A stretch of 64,000 nt of DNA from Adhaeribacter pallidiroseus (GTDB lineage: Bacteria; Bacteroidota; Bacteroidia; Cytophagales; Hymenobacteraceae): the NCBI RefSeq assembly GCF_003340495.1, contig NZ_QASA01000001.1, forward strand, positions 1,178,001 to 1,242,000. The letters are read 5' to 3'. Each line of letters begins with the position of its first letter. The stretch's first letter is position 1. The translations under genes were made by a program, and so were the position numbers. The notes under the pieces were generated by a model that was given only the letters and a program-made list of their open reading frames with translations, did no database searches and was not told the DNA's origin. Positions 37,603 through 47,031 of this stretch are shown one piece after another.

Positions 37603-37677
37603 TGCTTCTGCCGGGTTGTCATTATTTACCACTGCTTGACTAAAACGTAACAATAGCCGCCTCGCTGTTAATCAAAA

Positions 37678-37708
37678 TTTTAAAATCCTGCCAGATGTAT
37701 TACTTTTG
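37678..37708 (+). promoter_or_regulatory. Candidate promoter of mltG
   Basis: TACTTTTG at 37701 fits the Bacteroidota -7 element TAnnTTTG. A TTTT sits exactly 19 bp upstream, where TTTG is expected. The site is about 50 bp upstream of the mltG ATG. The same -7 octamer occurs in the tRNA-Ser promoter. Confidence 0.55.
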
Positions 37709-37760
37709 TTTATTAGCGGCGACTACATGCTGCGGCTGCTAAAGGAATTTAAGTTAAAAC

Positions 37761-38819
37761 ATGGAAGTACAGAAAAAAGCCCGGAAAAAATCAAATGCCC
37801 TTCGCAATTTTCTGGTTGTGGGAGGGATTTTATTTGTTAGTTTTTCGTATTACGCCTACCAAATAGTTTATACCCCCAACATTGATACGCACGGTAAACA
37901 TAGTTATATCCGGATCCCGCGGGGAGCAACCTTTGAGCAGGTAATGGATTCTGTGGAACAGGAAAAAGTAGTGATTGATCTATTGTCCTTCCGGTTTATT
38001 GCCAAGTTAATGGATTACCCGAAGCTTATTAAACCGGGTCATTATGAACTGGTAAATGGGGCTACCAATTACCAAATGATCGGTCGTTTACGGGCCGGTA
38101 TTCAATCGCCGGTAAAGCTTACCTTTAATAACATCCGGATAAAAAAAGATTTAACCGCCAAGCTCAGTACAGACATATCAGCTACTCAAACTGAACTGGA
38201 TTCTTTGCTGCGCAATACCAAGTATGTGCAAAACCTGGGTTTTGATACCACTACTATTATGACCATGTTTATTCCGAACACTTACGAGTTGTATTGGAAT
38301 ACTTCCGGTAGAGAGTTAATAAAACGCATGAAGAAGGAGTACGATGCCTTCTGGACTCCCGCCCGGGTAGCCAAAGCTAAGGCGCAGGGCCTAAGTAAAA
38401 CGGAGGTATCTACTTTAGCTTCCATTGTGGAAGCAGAACAAGCGGTGCATCCGGATGAACGCCGGCGGATTGCGGGCGTTTACCTGAACCGTTTAAAAAC
38501 CGGCCTGCCCCTGCAAGCTGACCCCACAGTGGTATTTGCGGTGGGCGACTTCACGATTCGCCGGGTGCTGAATGAACATTTACGCCTTGATTCGCCTTAT
38601 AATACCTATAAATACAAAGGTTTACCTCCCGGTCCGATTAACTTGCCGTCCATCACTTCCATTGATGCGGTTTTAAACCCGGAGCAGCACGACTATATTT
38701 ATTTCTGCGCCAAAGAAGATTTTTCCGGCTATCATAATTTTGCGGTTACTCAAGCCGAACATATCCGAAATGCCCGTAAGTACCAGCAAGCTCTGAACGA
38801 ACGAAATATTTTAAAATAA
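37761..38819 (+). CDS. mltG: Endolytic transglycosylase MltG
   Basis: MltG cuts nascent peptidoglycan strands and thereby limits glycan length at the inner membrane. The 352-aa protein has one N-terminal membrane helix (FLVVGGILFVSFSYYAYQI), a LysM-like region and a YceG domain. The catalytic Glu is expected at E224 (ASIVEAEQAV, where E. coli has E218). The KGLPPGPINLPS motif and HYNFAV-like SGYHNFAVTQAEH end are also present. Length is normal. Confidence 0.95.
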   Translation: MEVQKKARKKSNALRNFLVVGGILFVSFSYYAYQIVYTPNIDTHGKHSYIRIPRGATFEQVMDSVEQEKVVIDLLSFRFIAKLMDYPKLIKPGHYELVNGATNYQMIGRLRAGIQSPVKLTFNNIRIKKDLTAKLSTDISATQTELDSLLRNTKYVQNLGFDTTTIMTMFIPNTYELYWNTSGRELIKRMKKEYDAFWTPARVAKAKAQGLSKTEVSTLASIVEAEQAVHPDERRRIAGVYLNRLKTGLPLQADPTVVFAVGDFTIRRVLNEHLRLDSPYNTYKYKGLPPGPINLPSITSIDAVLNPEQHDYIYFCAKEDFSGYHNFAVTQAEHIRNARKYQQALNERNILK

Positions 38820-38963
38820 ATTTAGAAATTATGAATTAGAAACTGAGCGTTGCAGTATTTCTAGCCCGGAATTATTTTAATTTCTAAATCAACTAATTTC
38901 TGAATTGGAGTATACCATACAATTAAAAGATCATTTCTAATTTTTAATCCATAATTGAAAAAT

Positions 38964-39371
38964 ATGTTTCAATCGGAAGTGCAGGTACGAGTGCGTTATT
39001 CAGAAACAGATCAGATGGGCTACGTTTATTACGGCAACTTTGCCGCGTATTACGAAGTAGCACGTACCGAAACTTTTCGCAATCTGGGCATTAATTACAA
39101 AGAATTAGAGAAAGCGGGAGTTATGATGCCCGTACTGGAACTCCGCTGTAAGTACATCCGACCAGCCCGTTACGACGATTTGCTCACCGTTAAAGTATTA
39201 GTACCTAACAAACCCCACGGTACACGTATAAAGTTTGAGTACGAAGTGTTTAACGAAGCAAAAGAGCTCTTAAATATTGGAGAAACAACCCTGGTGTTTG
39301 TGGATATGCGTTCTGGAAAACCAACCGCTATTCCGGAAAGCTTGGTATCGCTGCTCGAAGGTTATTATTAA
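38964..39371 (+). CDS. Acyl-CoA thioesterase, YbgC-like hotdog fold
   Basis: The 135-aa protein (ATG at 38964; the upstream TTG is less likely) has the hotdog thioesterase motif YSETDQMGYVYYGNFAAYYEVA, given here only in part as SETDQMGYVYYGN. The Asp of this motif is the usual catalytic residue. YbgC-type enzymes hydrolyse short acyl-CoAs. It ends 3 bp before the ATG of the YihY gene, so the two are likely co-transcribed with mltG as a leading neighbour. Confidence 0.92.
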   Translation: MFQSEVQVRVRYSETDQMGYVYYGNFAAYYEVARTETFRNLGINYKELEKAGVMMPVLELRCKYIRPARYDDLLTVKVLVPNKPHGTRIKFEYEVFNEAKELLNIGETTLVFVDMRSGKPTAIPESLVSLLEGYY

Positions 39372-39374
39372 CGC

Positions 39375-40310
39375 ATGGGTTTACAACAGAAATACGTAGA
39401 AGATCGCAAGCCTTACCGGAAATTTATAATTTTTTTAAAAAGGTTGCGGTTTAACCAAGGGCGACTTTCGGTGTACGATATTCTGGACGTTTTAATTCGG
39501 GAGTTGAAACTCGATTCGCTTACCAAAAGGGCTTCTTACATGGCCTTTAACTTTACACTATCTATTTTCCCCACTATTATTTTTCTTTTTACCCTTATTC
39601 CTTACATCCCCATTCCGGATTTAAATTCCAGCATTTTAACTTTTCTGCAGGATTTTATGCCCAAGGAAATGTACGCGGCTGCTTCCAGTACCATTGAGGA
39701 TATTGTAAACATTCCGCGCGGTGGGTTATTATCCGTTAACTTTTTGTTTGCTCTGGTGCTTTCCACCAACGGTCTGATGTCGTTAATGGATGCCTTTGAT
39801 AAAAAATACAAAACATTCCGGCAACGATCTTACCTGCGTAAGCGCGTAATTGCCACCGGACTTACTTTTATGCTGTCGTTTATTTTAATTATGTCCATCG
39901 GTATTATTTTTTTCGGAACTTATTTGCTGGATGTATTGGTGTTTTACGAAATAGTAACGGAAGCTTTTACTTATACTTTAATTGTAGCTTTAAAATACAT
40001 TGCAATTGTGTTGTTGTTTTTGCTAGGAACCTGTTCTATTTACTACTACGTACCGGCTATTCACGATAAATGGCCTTTTTTCTCGGTGGGTGCCGTGGTA
40101 GCTACTTTGCTTATATTTTTGGTTTCCTGGCTGTTTTCGTTGTATATCCGCATTTTTGATACCTACAATCATTTCTACGGGTCAATCGGCGCTTTGGTCG
40201 GGATGATGATCTGGCTGGATTTTATTTCGATGATTTTGGTTTTAGGGTTTGAAATAAACATTAGTATTGATTCTATCACAAAACGTTTTTCAAAAATAAA
40301 TCTGGAGTGA
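39375..40310 (+). CDS. YihY/BrkB family integral membrane protein
   Basis: The 311-aa inner-membrane protein has the YihY pattern of about six membrane helices. A basic N-terminus leads to ASYMAFNFTLSIFPTIIFLF, then FALVLSTNGLMSLMDAF, and later helices include VGMMIWLDFISMILVLGF. Although once annotated as ribonuclease BN, the family is now regarded as a membrane protein of unknown function. It starts 3 bp after the thioesterase stop. Confidence 0.92.
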   Translation: MGLQQKYVEDRKPYRKFIIFLKRLRFNQGRLSVYDILDVLIRELKLDSLTKRASYMAFNFTLSIFPTIIFLFTLIPYIPIPDLNSSILTFLQDFMPKEMYAAASSTIEDIVNIPRGGLLSVNFLFALVLSTNGLMSLMDAFDKKYKTFRQRSYLRKRVIATGLTFMLSFILIMSIGIIFFGTYLLDVLVFYEIVTEAFTYTLIVALKYIAIVLLFLLGTCSIYYYVPAIHDKWPFFSVGAVVATLLIFLVSWLFSLYIRIFDTYNHFYGSIGALVGMMIWLDFISMILVLGFEINISIDSITKRFSKINLE

Positions 40311-40526
40311 GCCTGTAAAAGCCGGTAAGTGATGTGGGATTGCCACTGTTTTATTGCTTATTCGATAGCGCTATTATTAATTAAATAATTTGGTAGAGTT
40401 TTTTAGATTTTAGAACCTAATAGCTGCATTTTTAAAATTCGAACCCGAAATAATACCGAGATTGAAAATAAACTCTTTCAAAATGAATACGTTAATGTTT
40501 TTGAGCTAACAAAAATTTAAATTTTT

Positions 40527-40557
40527 TTTGTGGTTTTCGCGCAAAACCCTACTTTTG
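40527..40557 (+). promoter_or_regulatory. Bacteroidota-type promoter of tRNA-Ser
   Basis: TTTG at 40527-40530, a 19-bp spacer, then TACTTTTG at 40550-40557, an exact fit to the Bacteroides primary-sigma consensus (TTTG and TAnnTTTG). Transcription would start a few bases before the tRNA at 40567. Confidence 0.88.
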
Positions 40558-40566
40558 TACCACTAA

Positions 40567-40651
40567 AGAGAGATGGCAGAGTGGTCGATTGCGGCGGTCT
40601 TGAAAACCGTTGACTGTTAAAGGTCCGGGGGTTCGAATCCCTCTCTCTCTG
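40567..40651 (+). tRNA. tRNA-Ser (anticodon TGA)
   Basis: The acceptor stem is AGAGAGA paired with TCTCTCT. The anticodon loop reads CTTGAAA with TGA. The long variable arm typical of serine tRNA and a GGGGG-TTCGAAT-CCCTC T-arm follow, with one G-U pair. The 3' CCA is not encoded. A matching promoter lies upstream and a strong terminator downstream, so the gene is monocistronic. Confidence 0.96.
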
Positions 40652-40654
40652 CTA

Positions 40655-40705
40655 GCTAAACAAAAAAGCCTGTAAGTTATTTACTTACAGGCTTTTTTGT
40701 TTAGC
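40655..40705. terminator. Intrinsic terminator of tRNA-Ser
   Basis: A perfect 22-bp stem (core AAAAAAGCCTGTAAG / CTTACAGGCTTTTTT) with a 7-nt loop starts 3 bp after the tRNA. The T-run within the arm fits release of the plus-strand transcript. Confidence 0.93.
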
Positions 40706-40896
40706 AGTATCATATCAATTAACTAATCGATTTCTAATTTAAGGGTTAAGGTGTTCAATGGCTTATAATTTAAAATTATTTGCCAGAAGGTTGCTCAAAA
40801 TGCTTACCTGTTCCGTTATAGAAAAAGATTTTGTTTTCTTTAATTATTCAAGTCTTAAACTTGTTAGCATCTTTGCCAACTAAGCAGGAGGTAAAA

Positions 40897-42408
40897 ATGG
40901 CTGCGAAATGTTATATCTACTCATATGAGACAAATCTTTGCTCTATTGCTTTTTTTGATTTAACCTTTGCTTGTTCTTTCGAGAAAAAACCGGAAAACAA
41001 CCAAAAGGTAATATCTTTGCAACCAGCCTCTAAGCCTGTGGTACGAGCCGCTCCCCAACCGGTAGTAAATTTGACGGAGAAAGTAGTTTTGCAGGATACG
41101 TTGGATGTAAAAAAAAGCCTTAAACACGAGTCGGTTAATGGGCCAGCGAGAGGAACCAAGCCATCCGGAGTTAAAAAGAAAATTCCGGAAGCACCTGGTA
41201 AGTTGGTAAACAAAGGCGTTATTACCAATACCGCTAATTTAAATAAAAATTTACAGGCAGCTACCTCTGGCGATCTGCTGATGAAAAAAGCAGTAGATAA
41301 AGCTATTACTGATGGCTATAAAGCCTTAAAAAAACCGATTGCGGTGATAACCACCAAAAGTTTTATGGTGGATACCGAGGATAAGCACAACTTTAATTCG
41401 GTGGCTCCTTATTGGCACCAACAGGATAATGGTACCTGGAAGAGAATTGATGGTAAAGCCAACGGCTTAAGTGGCAAAATTGGCGATACGGTAAAATTGC
41501 AAAAAGGAGTCGGGAGTGTGGTACCCACGTTAGCCCTGGCTTATGTAGCGAGCAGCAATCCGGCAGAAAAAGAAAAATTTGCGGCGCGGGCCATTGAATA
41601 CTGCCAGAAGTTTTTTTTAAATCCGGCCACCCGCATGAATCCCAATCTGGATTACGCCCAGTTAATACCGGGTCAGAACAAAATCCGGGTAGAGAGTGCC
41701 GTGGAAGGCGAGAAACTCGTGGAAATCGTGGATGCGCTTTTACTGCTTCAATCCAGTAAACATTATACCCCCGAGTTTGATCGGCAAATACGCAGTTGGT
41801 TCGGGGATATGGCCGATTGGATGGTAAACAGCCCCACCGGAAAACAAGCTGATAAAAAAATCAGGGGTAATATTGGCGTTATTTACGAAACCATGCGAGC
41901 CGCCTTTGCTATTTTTAGTGGCGATACCTCTTACGCCCGCCGCCGCCTGCCACGCGTAAAAGAGCGTTTGTTCGCAGAAATGGATTCTGACGGGGGCCTG
42001 AAACTGGAACTAGGCCGCGCAAAGCCAAATATGTACAGCAACAAAGCCTTAAATGCCTGGTTAACTTTAGCCCGCATTATGGCTATACAAGACGTAGATC
42101 TTTGGACTTTAGAAGAAAATGGCAAGAGTTTAGAAAAAGCGGTTTTGTTTATGGTACCTTACATGATGGGGGAGAAAAAACTTAACGATACCGAAGAAGT
42201 TCAACCCAGGTATTTTAAAGAAGTAGCCCGCACGGCCCAATACGCCTACCGGAACCATCCGGCAACAGTACAAGCGCTAGAGCAATTTTTAGTTAAATAC
42301 GACACCGATTTTCGTGAGGGAGATGATCCTGCAATTTTAACCGAAAGTTATTTGCCCTGGATGAAAGGTTTGCCACAACCAGAGTTCAGTAGTTTCCAGG
42401 AACAATAG
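40897..42408 (+). CDS. Alginate-lyase-like (PL5-type) protein with altered active-site motif
   Basis: I start it at the ATG at 40897, which follows a good AGGAGG; this gives 503 aa. After a short hydrophobic N-terminus and about 120 residues of Lys/Pro/Val-rich linker comes an alginate-lyase-like alpha-barrel. It includes YWHQQDNGTWKRIDG, RMNPNLDYAQLIPG and LGRAKPNMYSNKALNAW. Where family members usually have Asn-Asn-His-Gly, this protein has Gly-Asn-Ile-Gly (Ile326). The Arg (GRAK) and Tyr (NMYSN) of the later motif are kept. It may therefore be an inactive, binding or altered-specificity member. The N-terminal export signal is weak. The family call is from motif order; the missing His is seen directly. 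Confidence 0.75.
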   Translation: MAAKCYIYSYETNLCSIAFFDLTFACSFEKKPENNQKVISLQPASKPVVRAAPQPVVNLTEKVVLQDTLDVKKSLKHESVNGPARGTKPSGVKKKIPEAPGKLVNKGVITNTANLNKNLQAATSGDLLMKKAVDKAITDGYKALKKPIAVITTKSFMVDTEDKHNFNSVAPYWHQQDNGTWKRIDGKANGLSGKIGDTVKLQKGVGSVVPTLALAYVASSNPAEKEKFAARAIEYCQKFFLNPATRMNPNLDYAQLIPGQNKIRVESAVEGEKLVEIVDALLLLQSSKHYTPEFDRQIRSWFGDMADWMVNSPTGKQADKKIRGNIGVIYETMRAAFAIFSGDTSYARRRLPRVKERLFAEMDSDGGLKLELGRAKPNMYSNKALNAWLTLARIMAIQDVDLWTLEENGKSLEKAVLFMVPYMMGEKKLNDTEEVQPRYFKEVARTAQYAYRNHPATVQALEQFLVKYDTDFREGDDPAILTESYLPWMKGLPQPEFSSFQEQ

Positions 42409-42691
42409 AAAAATTTAAAAATTAGAATTTATCTTGCGATTAGCTGTTCTGATTGTAGCAAAATCTACTGTAGTACATAAATAAGCTGGTTTGCCACTTT
42501 AGCTAGTACTCTGTGTTCAAATAAAGAAGGCCGTACTTAAAAGCAATGGGAAAAGCTTGCTCTAAATAAAAGGTAGCAACCACCAGAGTAATCCATTTAA
42601 AAACGCAATATAAAAACAGGAAGTCACCAAAAGGTTAAACTTTACCAAGCAATTTTGGTTAGTTTAACTTATTTTATGAGGAAAACAAAAA

Positions 42692-42877
42692 ATGATGAAT
42701 GAACAAGAAAAAATAACGGCCTCGCAACGGGTGGTGCAACTTACCACTCAGCGGGAACTGACCGAAGCGGAACAAGTGGAGTTAACAAACCTGAGAGAAT
42801 TATTGGCTGCCCAACCGGATTTAAACAATCCGGAAGAAGATTTTATAAATCCCTTAATCACTAATTCCGGCGAATAA
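42692..42877 (+). CDS. Small hypothetical protein
   Basis: This 61-aa acidic protein has a helical, Glu/Gln/Leu-rich pattern (SQRVVQLTTQRELTEAEQVE) and a GAGG sequence shortly before its paired ATG codons. No family is recognised. The regular helix pattern and ribosome-binding site favour a real gene, but length alone would not. Confidence 0.5.
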   Translation: MMNEQEKITASQRVVQLTTQRELTEAEQVELTNLRELLAAQPDLNNPEEDFINPLITNSGE

Positions 42878-43157
42878 AAAAGTTTATTTTCGTTTAAAAA
42901 GCCGGCTTTATTGTCAGTTTTTAAATTTATGGGTGGTTTGTCTCCTTTTATGCCATTACTAAGGAGCTTTAATTAGTTTACTATTATTGCATATAGCTTC
43001 TATTAAATTTGGCAATAAAGCTATGCGTAAACGCAGTTAAGTAGAGTTTAGAGTCTTATTATTTATAGTATAAATTTAAAATCCGGTTAACCGTACCAAG
43101 CGATTTTGACGGAATTTTTTCATAAAGAGAAAGCTTGCAAATGAATGTAGAAAAGAA

Positions 43158-43589
43158 TTAAACTTTTTGAGCAACCGGAGTAAAAAGCCACTGGTGCGCT
43201 AAGTCGATATCTGTAAAAACTGCCACTTTTACTCTGGCGCTAAGGTCAGCATCTTGTTCTACTAAATCCATGATGTTATAGGCGGTAACTACTTCCGGCA
43301 CCATGGGCCGGATAAGATACGCATAATCGTGTGTTAACTGGGGATTAAAGGAGGTAAAGATGTTTTTAACCAGCCAGAGTTGATCAGCAGCTTCTAAATA
43401 ATCAGCTTGTTGAATATTGCACAACCATTTGGTTAGTTGCTGTTCGTGGGCATAGTGGTGGGCACGAAGAACTACTTCTCGGAAAACCTGGCTAATTGGG
43501 TGGGTTAGCCATTCTAACTCCAGGTAGCTATACTTCAGACTTACCTGAATTACAACTTTTTCATGGCAGAATATCGTTTGTAAGTTCAT
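43158..43589 (-). CDS. Hypothetical protein, possibly SpoIIAA/STAS-like
   Basis: The 143-aa cytosolic protein alternates short strands and helices, with WLCNIQQADYLEAADQLWLV in the position of the SpoIIAA/STAS-like core of a family I recall from Cytophagales. It lacks signal or membrane segments. The resemblance is weak and no function is proposed. It lies upstream of, and on the same strand as, no clear operon partner. Confidence 0.6.
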   Translation of the reverse strand: MNLQTIFCHEKVVIQVSLKYSYLELEWLTHPISQVFREVVLRAHHYAHEQQLTKWLCNIQQADYLEAADQLWLVKNIFTSFNPQLTHDYAYLIRPMVPEVVTAYNIMDLVEQDADLSARVKVAVFTDIDLAHQWLFTPVAQKV

Positions 43590-43733
43590 AAGTATCTAAA
43601 ATCCACACTACTGCTTACACGAATAAAAAGTTGCTTTTTAGCGCCTCATTTGTGTATTTAGAGGATAGATTGTTTTGCATGTACTATTGGATAGAAGAAA
43701 CTTTAATCAAAAGAAAGGCGGAAGTTTAATTTT

Positions 43734-44450
43734 TTAAATTTTTGCAATGGTGCTTTTACTTTCGATAGTGATGGGCGAGCCCTCCGCCAACATTACCGAA
43801 GCAGGAGCGATGTTATTTAAAAATTGAAACTCCCGACCATAGTTTAAGGCAAAATCTACGGTTATGGCGTAATCTTTAACCGCGTACTGTTCCCATTTGG
43901 GATGCGTTACTTCGTACTGGTTACTTTTGGCGTTATTAACTTTAGCATACCCGTAATAATGCTCCGTAATAAACTCAGCTTCGCTTCCGGCAACAATGGC
44001 AATAGCTTCTTTATCGGCGATTACTTTTATTTGCTGCCAGTTCGATTTTTGCTTCCAGCGATAATCTATTTCCCAGGTATTGTTATTGTCGGTCCAGGAA
44101 TGCAGCATCGGTTTGGTTTCGTATTTTTCGTTGTATAACAGGTTGGCTACCAAAGCTAAGGCTGGTAAAGGCACAATCTCTTTAATAAAGACAACCCCGC
44201 GTCGCCACGAATTGTTGGCCTTTCTTTTAACATAAAACCGAAGGTTAACTTCGGCAAAATTTACGTGGTAAGGAATTTTTAGACCCAGCAACCGTACCTT
44301 TTGAAACATAAAGCCAATCAGGCTTACGTAGCAAGTATCTTCCCATAAGTCCAGTTCGGTACCAAAAGGTAAATAAGGTTTTAATATATTTGGATTTACT
44401 TTGTAATTGGCAATCGCTAGTTTACGCCATTCGGCAGTCAGGAAACTCAT
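43734..44450 (-). CDS. DUF2071 (YqjF-like) family protein
   Basis: The 238-aa product matches the DUF2071/YqjF family pattern: FLTAEWRKLAIANYKVN, then LKPYLPFGTELD, YVSLIGFMF and FAEVNLRFYVK. The fold is related to acetoacetate decarboxylase, but the family has no settled function. It is transcribed alone on the minus strand. Confidence 0.88.
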   Translation of the reverse strand: MSFLTAEWRKLAIANYKVNPNILKPYLPFGTELDLWEDTCYVSLIGFMFQKVRLLGLKIPYHVNFAEVNLRFYVKRKANNSWRRGVVFIKEIVPLPALALVANLLYNEKYETKPMLHSWTDNNNTWEIDYRWKQKSNWQQIKVIADKEAIAIVAGSEAEFITEHYYGYAKVNNAKSNQYEVTHPKWEQYAVKDYAITVDFALNYGREFQFLNNIAPASVMLAEGSPITIESKSTIAKI

Positions 44451-44716
44451 AATATTTTTTACCGGGTAAATAATCTGCAGCTAAATACGTAGTTTAGTAT
44501 TTGCCGGGATTTAGTTGCGCGTTTATATATTCAGCATAGCTTCTCTTAAATCAGGAAATTAGGTGGAATTTAAAAATTAGCCTTAATGGATGGACTAGAC
44601 TACTGGCCTTAAACAGAGCAGCTTAATACTAAATAGTACATTAAAAGTTGTACTCTGGTTGTTCCTGCAGAAAAGTTTGCAAATAGAACAACTAAAAACT
44701 AATCCGTTAGTCATAA

Positions 44717-44750
44717 AAAAGCCTGATGCGAGAATTTGCATCAGGCTTTT
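44717..44750 (-). terminator. Intrinsic terminator of the phosphosugar mutase gene
   Basis: A perfect 13-bp stem (AAAAGCCTGATGC / GCATCAGGCTTTT) with an 8-nt loop, followed on the minus strand by a T-run. It lies about 20 bp past the stop. Confidence 0.9.
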
Positions 44751-44768
44751 AGGTTATTTTTAAAAATA

Positions 44769-46502
44769 CTAGCGCAATTGCATATCCGCAATAATCTCGT
44801 GGATGCGCCGGGTTAACTGGGCATCTACACGGTCGAAGTCGGCTTCGGACGGAAGTTTTTGCTGCACGCTAAAGTAAAATTTAATTTTTGGTTCCGTGCC
44901 CGACGGACGAGCCGAGATTTTAGATCCATCGGCGGTAATAAACTGCAGCACGTTGGAGCGTTCCATATCAATGGTGTGCTCCGTGTTGGTTTCCAGGTTT
45001 TTAATAACGCCGGTTTTATAATCCCGGATTTCGTGTACCCGCGCACCATTAATTACCTGCGGCGGATTTTCCCGGAGCGTCTGCATCATTTCGGCAATTT
45101 CCTGCTGGCCGCGCTGGCCTTTTTTGGTTAAAGAAATTAAGTCTTCTTTAAAAAACTTAAACTCTTCGTACATGCTTATCATGAGTTGGTACAACGTTTT
45201 GCCCTGATCTTTAGCAGCAGCGGCCATTTCGGCAATCATAGCGCAGGAAGCAATGGCATCTTTATCGCGTACGAAATCCCCGATTAAGTAACCGTAGCTT
45301 TCTTCGCCGCCGCCAATAAACGTTTCTTTTCCTTCTAAACCCCGGATTACTTCAGCAATGTATTTAAAGCCGGTAAGAGTCTGGTAAGATTTTACGTGGT
45401 ATTTTTCGGCCACGCGGTTCATAAGCTCGGTAGTAACAATAGTATTGGCAATAAATTCTTTGCCAGTTAACTTACCCGCGTCGTTCCAGGCTTTTACTAA
45501 ATAATATATGAGCAAACTACCGGTTTGGTTGCCATTGAGCAGCACAAATTCGCCGTGAATATTTTTTACAGCTATCCCTACGCGATCGGCATCCGGGTCG
45601 GTGGCCAATACTAAATCAGCATCTATTTCTTGAGCTTTTTGTAAAGCCAGGCTCATGGCTTCTTTTTCTTCGGGGTTCGGGTAAATTACCGTCGGAAAAT
45701 TACCATCCGGCGTGGCTTGTTCTTCCACGATGGTAACATTGGTGAAACCGAGTTTTTCCAGAATCCGGGGAACTAAGGTAATGCCGGTGCCGTGCAAGGG
45801 GGTGTACACAATTTTTAAATCGTGCTGGCGCTGTATAGCCTCGTGCGAGATAGATAAACCAGCTACCCGTTCCAGGTACGCTTCGTCTACTTCGTTGCCG
45901 ATTAACTGAATGTTTTCTGGTTTAGATTCAAACCGGATATCTTCGATGGAAGTAATGGCGTTTACTTCGTTAATAATATTTTTATCGTGGGGCGCTACCA
46001 CTTGGCCGCCATCGTTCCAGTAAGCCTTGTAACCGTTGTATTCTTTGGGGTTGTGCGAGGCCGTTAAAACTACCCCGCTGTGGCAACCTAAATGGCGAAT
46101 GGCGAAAGAAAGCTCCGGGGTCGGGCGCAGTTCTTCAAAGAAAAATACTTTAATATCATTGGCGCTGAAAACATCAGCCACAATGCGGGCAAACTCCGGG
46201 CTATTATTTCGGCTGTCGTGGGCAATAGCTACTTTTACTTGCTCGCCCGGAAAAGATTTTTTTAAATAATTACTTAAACCTTGCGTGGCGGCGCCTAATG
46301 TGTAGCGGTTCATGCGGTTGCTACCTACGCCCATTAATCCCCGGAGGCCACCCGTCCCAAACTCCAGGTCGCGGTAAAATGCATCGGTGAGCGATTCATT
46401 CTGCGTGCCGGTCATAAGTTCCCGTATTTGCGCTTTGGTCGCGTCGTCGTAAGGTCCGTTTAACCAGGAGTCGATTTTACTTTGGATAGCTGGGTCAATC
46501 AT
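44769..46502 (-). CDS. Phosphoglucomutase/phosphomannomutase (alpha-D-phosphohexomutase)
   Basis: The 577-aa enzyme interconverts hexose 1- and 6-phosphates through a phosphoserine. The active serine lies in VVLTASHNPKEYNG, the metal-binding loop is DPDADRVG, the sugar-binding loop is GGEESYG, and the phosphate-binding loop near the C-terminus is RPSGTEPKIK. Length fits the glucose-1,6-bisphosphate-type bacterial enzymes. Glucose versus mannose preference cannot be read from motifs. Confidence 0.94.
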   Translation of the reverse strand: MIDPAIQSKIDSWLNGPYDDATKAQIRELMTGTQNESLTDAFYRDLEFGTGGLRGLMGVGSNRMNRYTLGAATQGLSNYLKKSFPGEQVKVAIAHDSRNNSPEFARIVADVFSANDIKVFFFEELRPTPELSFAIRHLGCHSGVVLTASHNPKEYNGYKAYWNDGGQVVAPHDKNIINEVNAITSIEDIRFESKPENIQLIGNEVDEAYLERVAGLSISHEAIQRQHDLKIVYTPLHGTGITLVPRILEKLGFTNVTIVEEQATPDGNFPTVIYPNPEEKEAMSLALQKAQEIDADLVLATDPDADRVGIAVKNIHGEFVLLNGNQTGSLLIYYLVKAWNDAGKLTGKEFIANTIVTTELMNRVAEKYHVKSYQTLTGFKYIAEVIRGLEGKETFIGGGEESYGYLIGDFVRDKDAIASCAMIAEMAAAAKDQGKTLYQLMISMYEEFKFFKEDLISLTKKGQRGQQEIAEMMQTLRENPPQVINGARVHEIRDYKTGVIKNLETNTEHTIDMERSNVLQFITADGSKISARPSGTEPKIKFYFSVQQKLPSEADFDRVDAQLTRRIHEIIADMQLR

Positions 46503-47031
46503 AGTTTTAACATAGAATTAGAAGGTGAATATAAAACAAGTAAATTTTAAAAATTACCGTAGTACTTCAGTAAAGTAGTAAGAATTTAGGTGAAACTACC
46601 TTTTATAAGGCTACTAATTTATTCCGCCGGGAACCTTGAGTTTCGCGGAACAAAATTAGAAAATGTTGCCATATAAATTTGTTTATTTACAGGTGTGGTT
46701 CTGTACGGATTTTACCGGAATTCGGATATTATAAATCCAGAATAGGCGCATACTAACAGTTAATAACCGGCCTAAATAGCTTTATTATTTGCTTGCTCCT
46801 GGATAAAGTTTTTCCGTAGCAACTGTTCCATCTCAACCATTATTAATATTAAGCTACACACTTGATAGTATAAAACGGAAAACAAAGCCCTGGCTGGAAG
46901 TAAGTTATTACTCCTAAACAGATTCTGGTAAATCTTCCTCTTAAATGGTGGTGGCTGTTTTAAATTATTTAGTATTTACTTGCAATTGCTGATTCATGTT
47001 TTAAAATTTGTAAAAATCATAGCATGCACTC
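46503..47031. other. Gap without a supported gene
   Basis: This interval of about 530 bp between divergent genes is AT-rich and has stops in all frames. I see no hairpin with a T-run and no clean TTTG-N19-TAnnTTTG promoter; a near match (TAAAATTTG) just upstream of 47032 is one base too long. Confidence 0.5.

Noticed and set aside
38821-38888. Inverted repeat TTTAGAAATT / AATTTCTAAA between mltG and the thioesterase gene
   Set aside because: The arms are AT-only, far apart and without a T-run; this is expected often by chance in such DNA.
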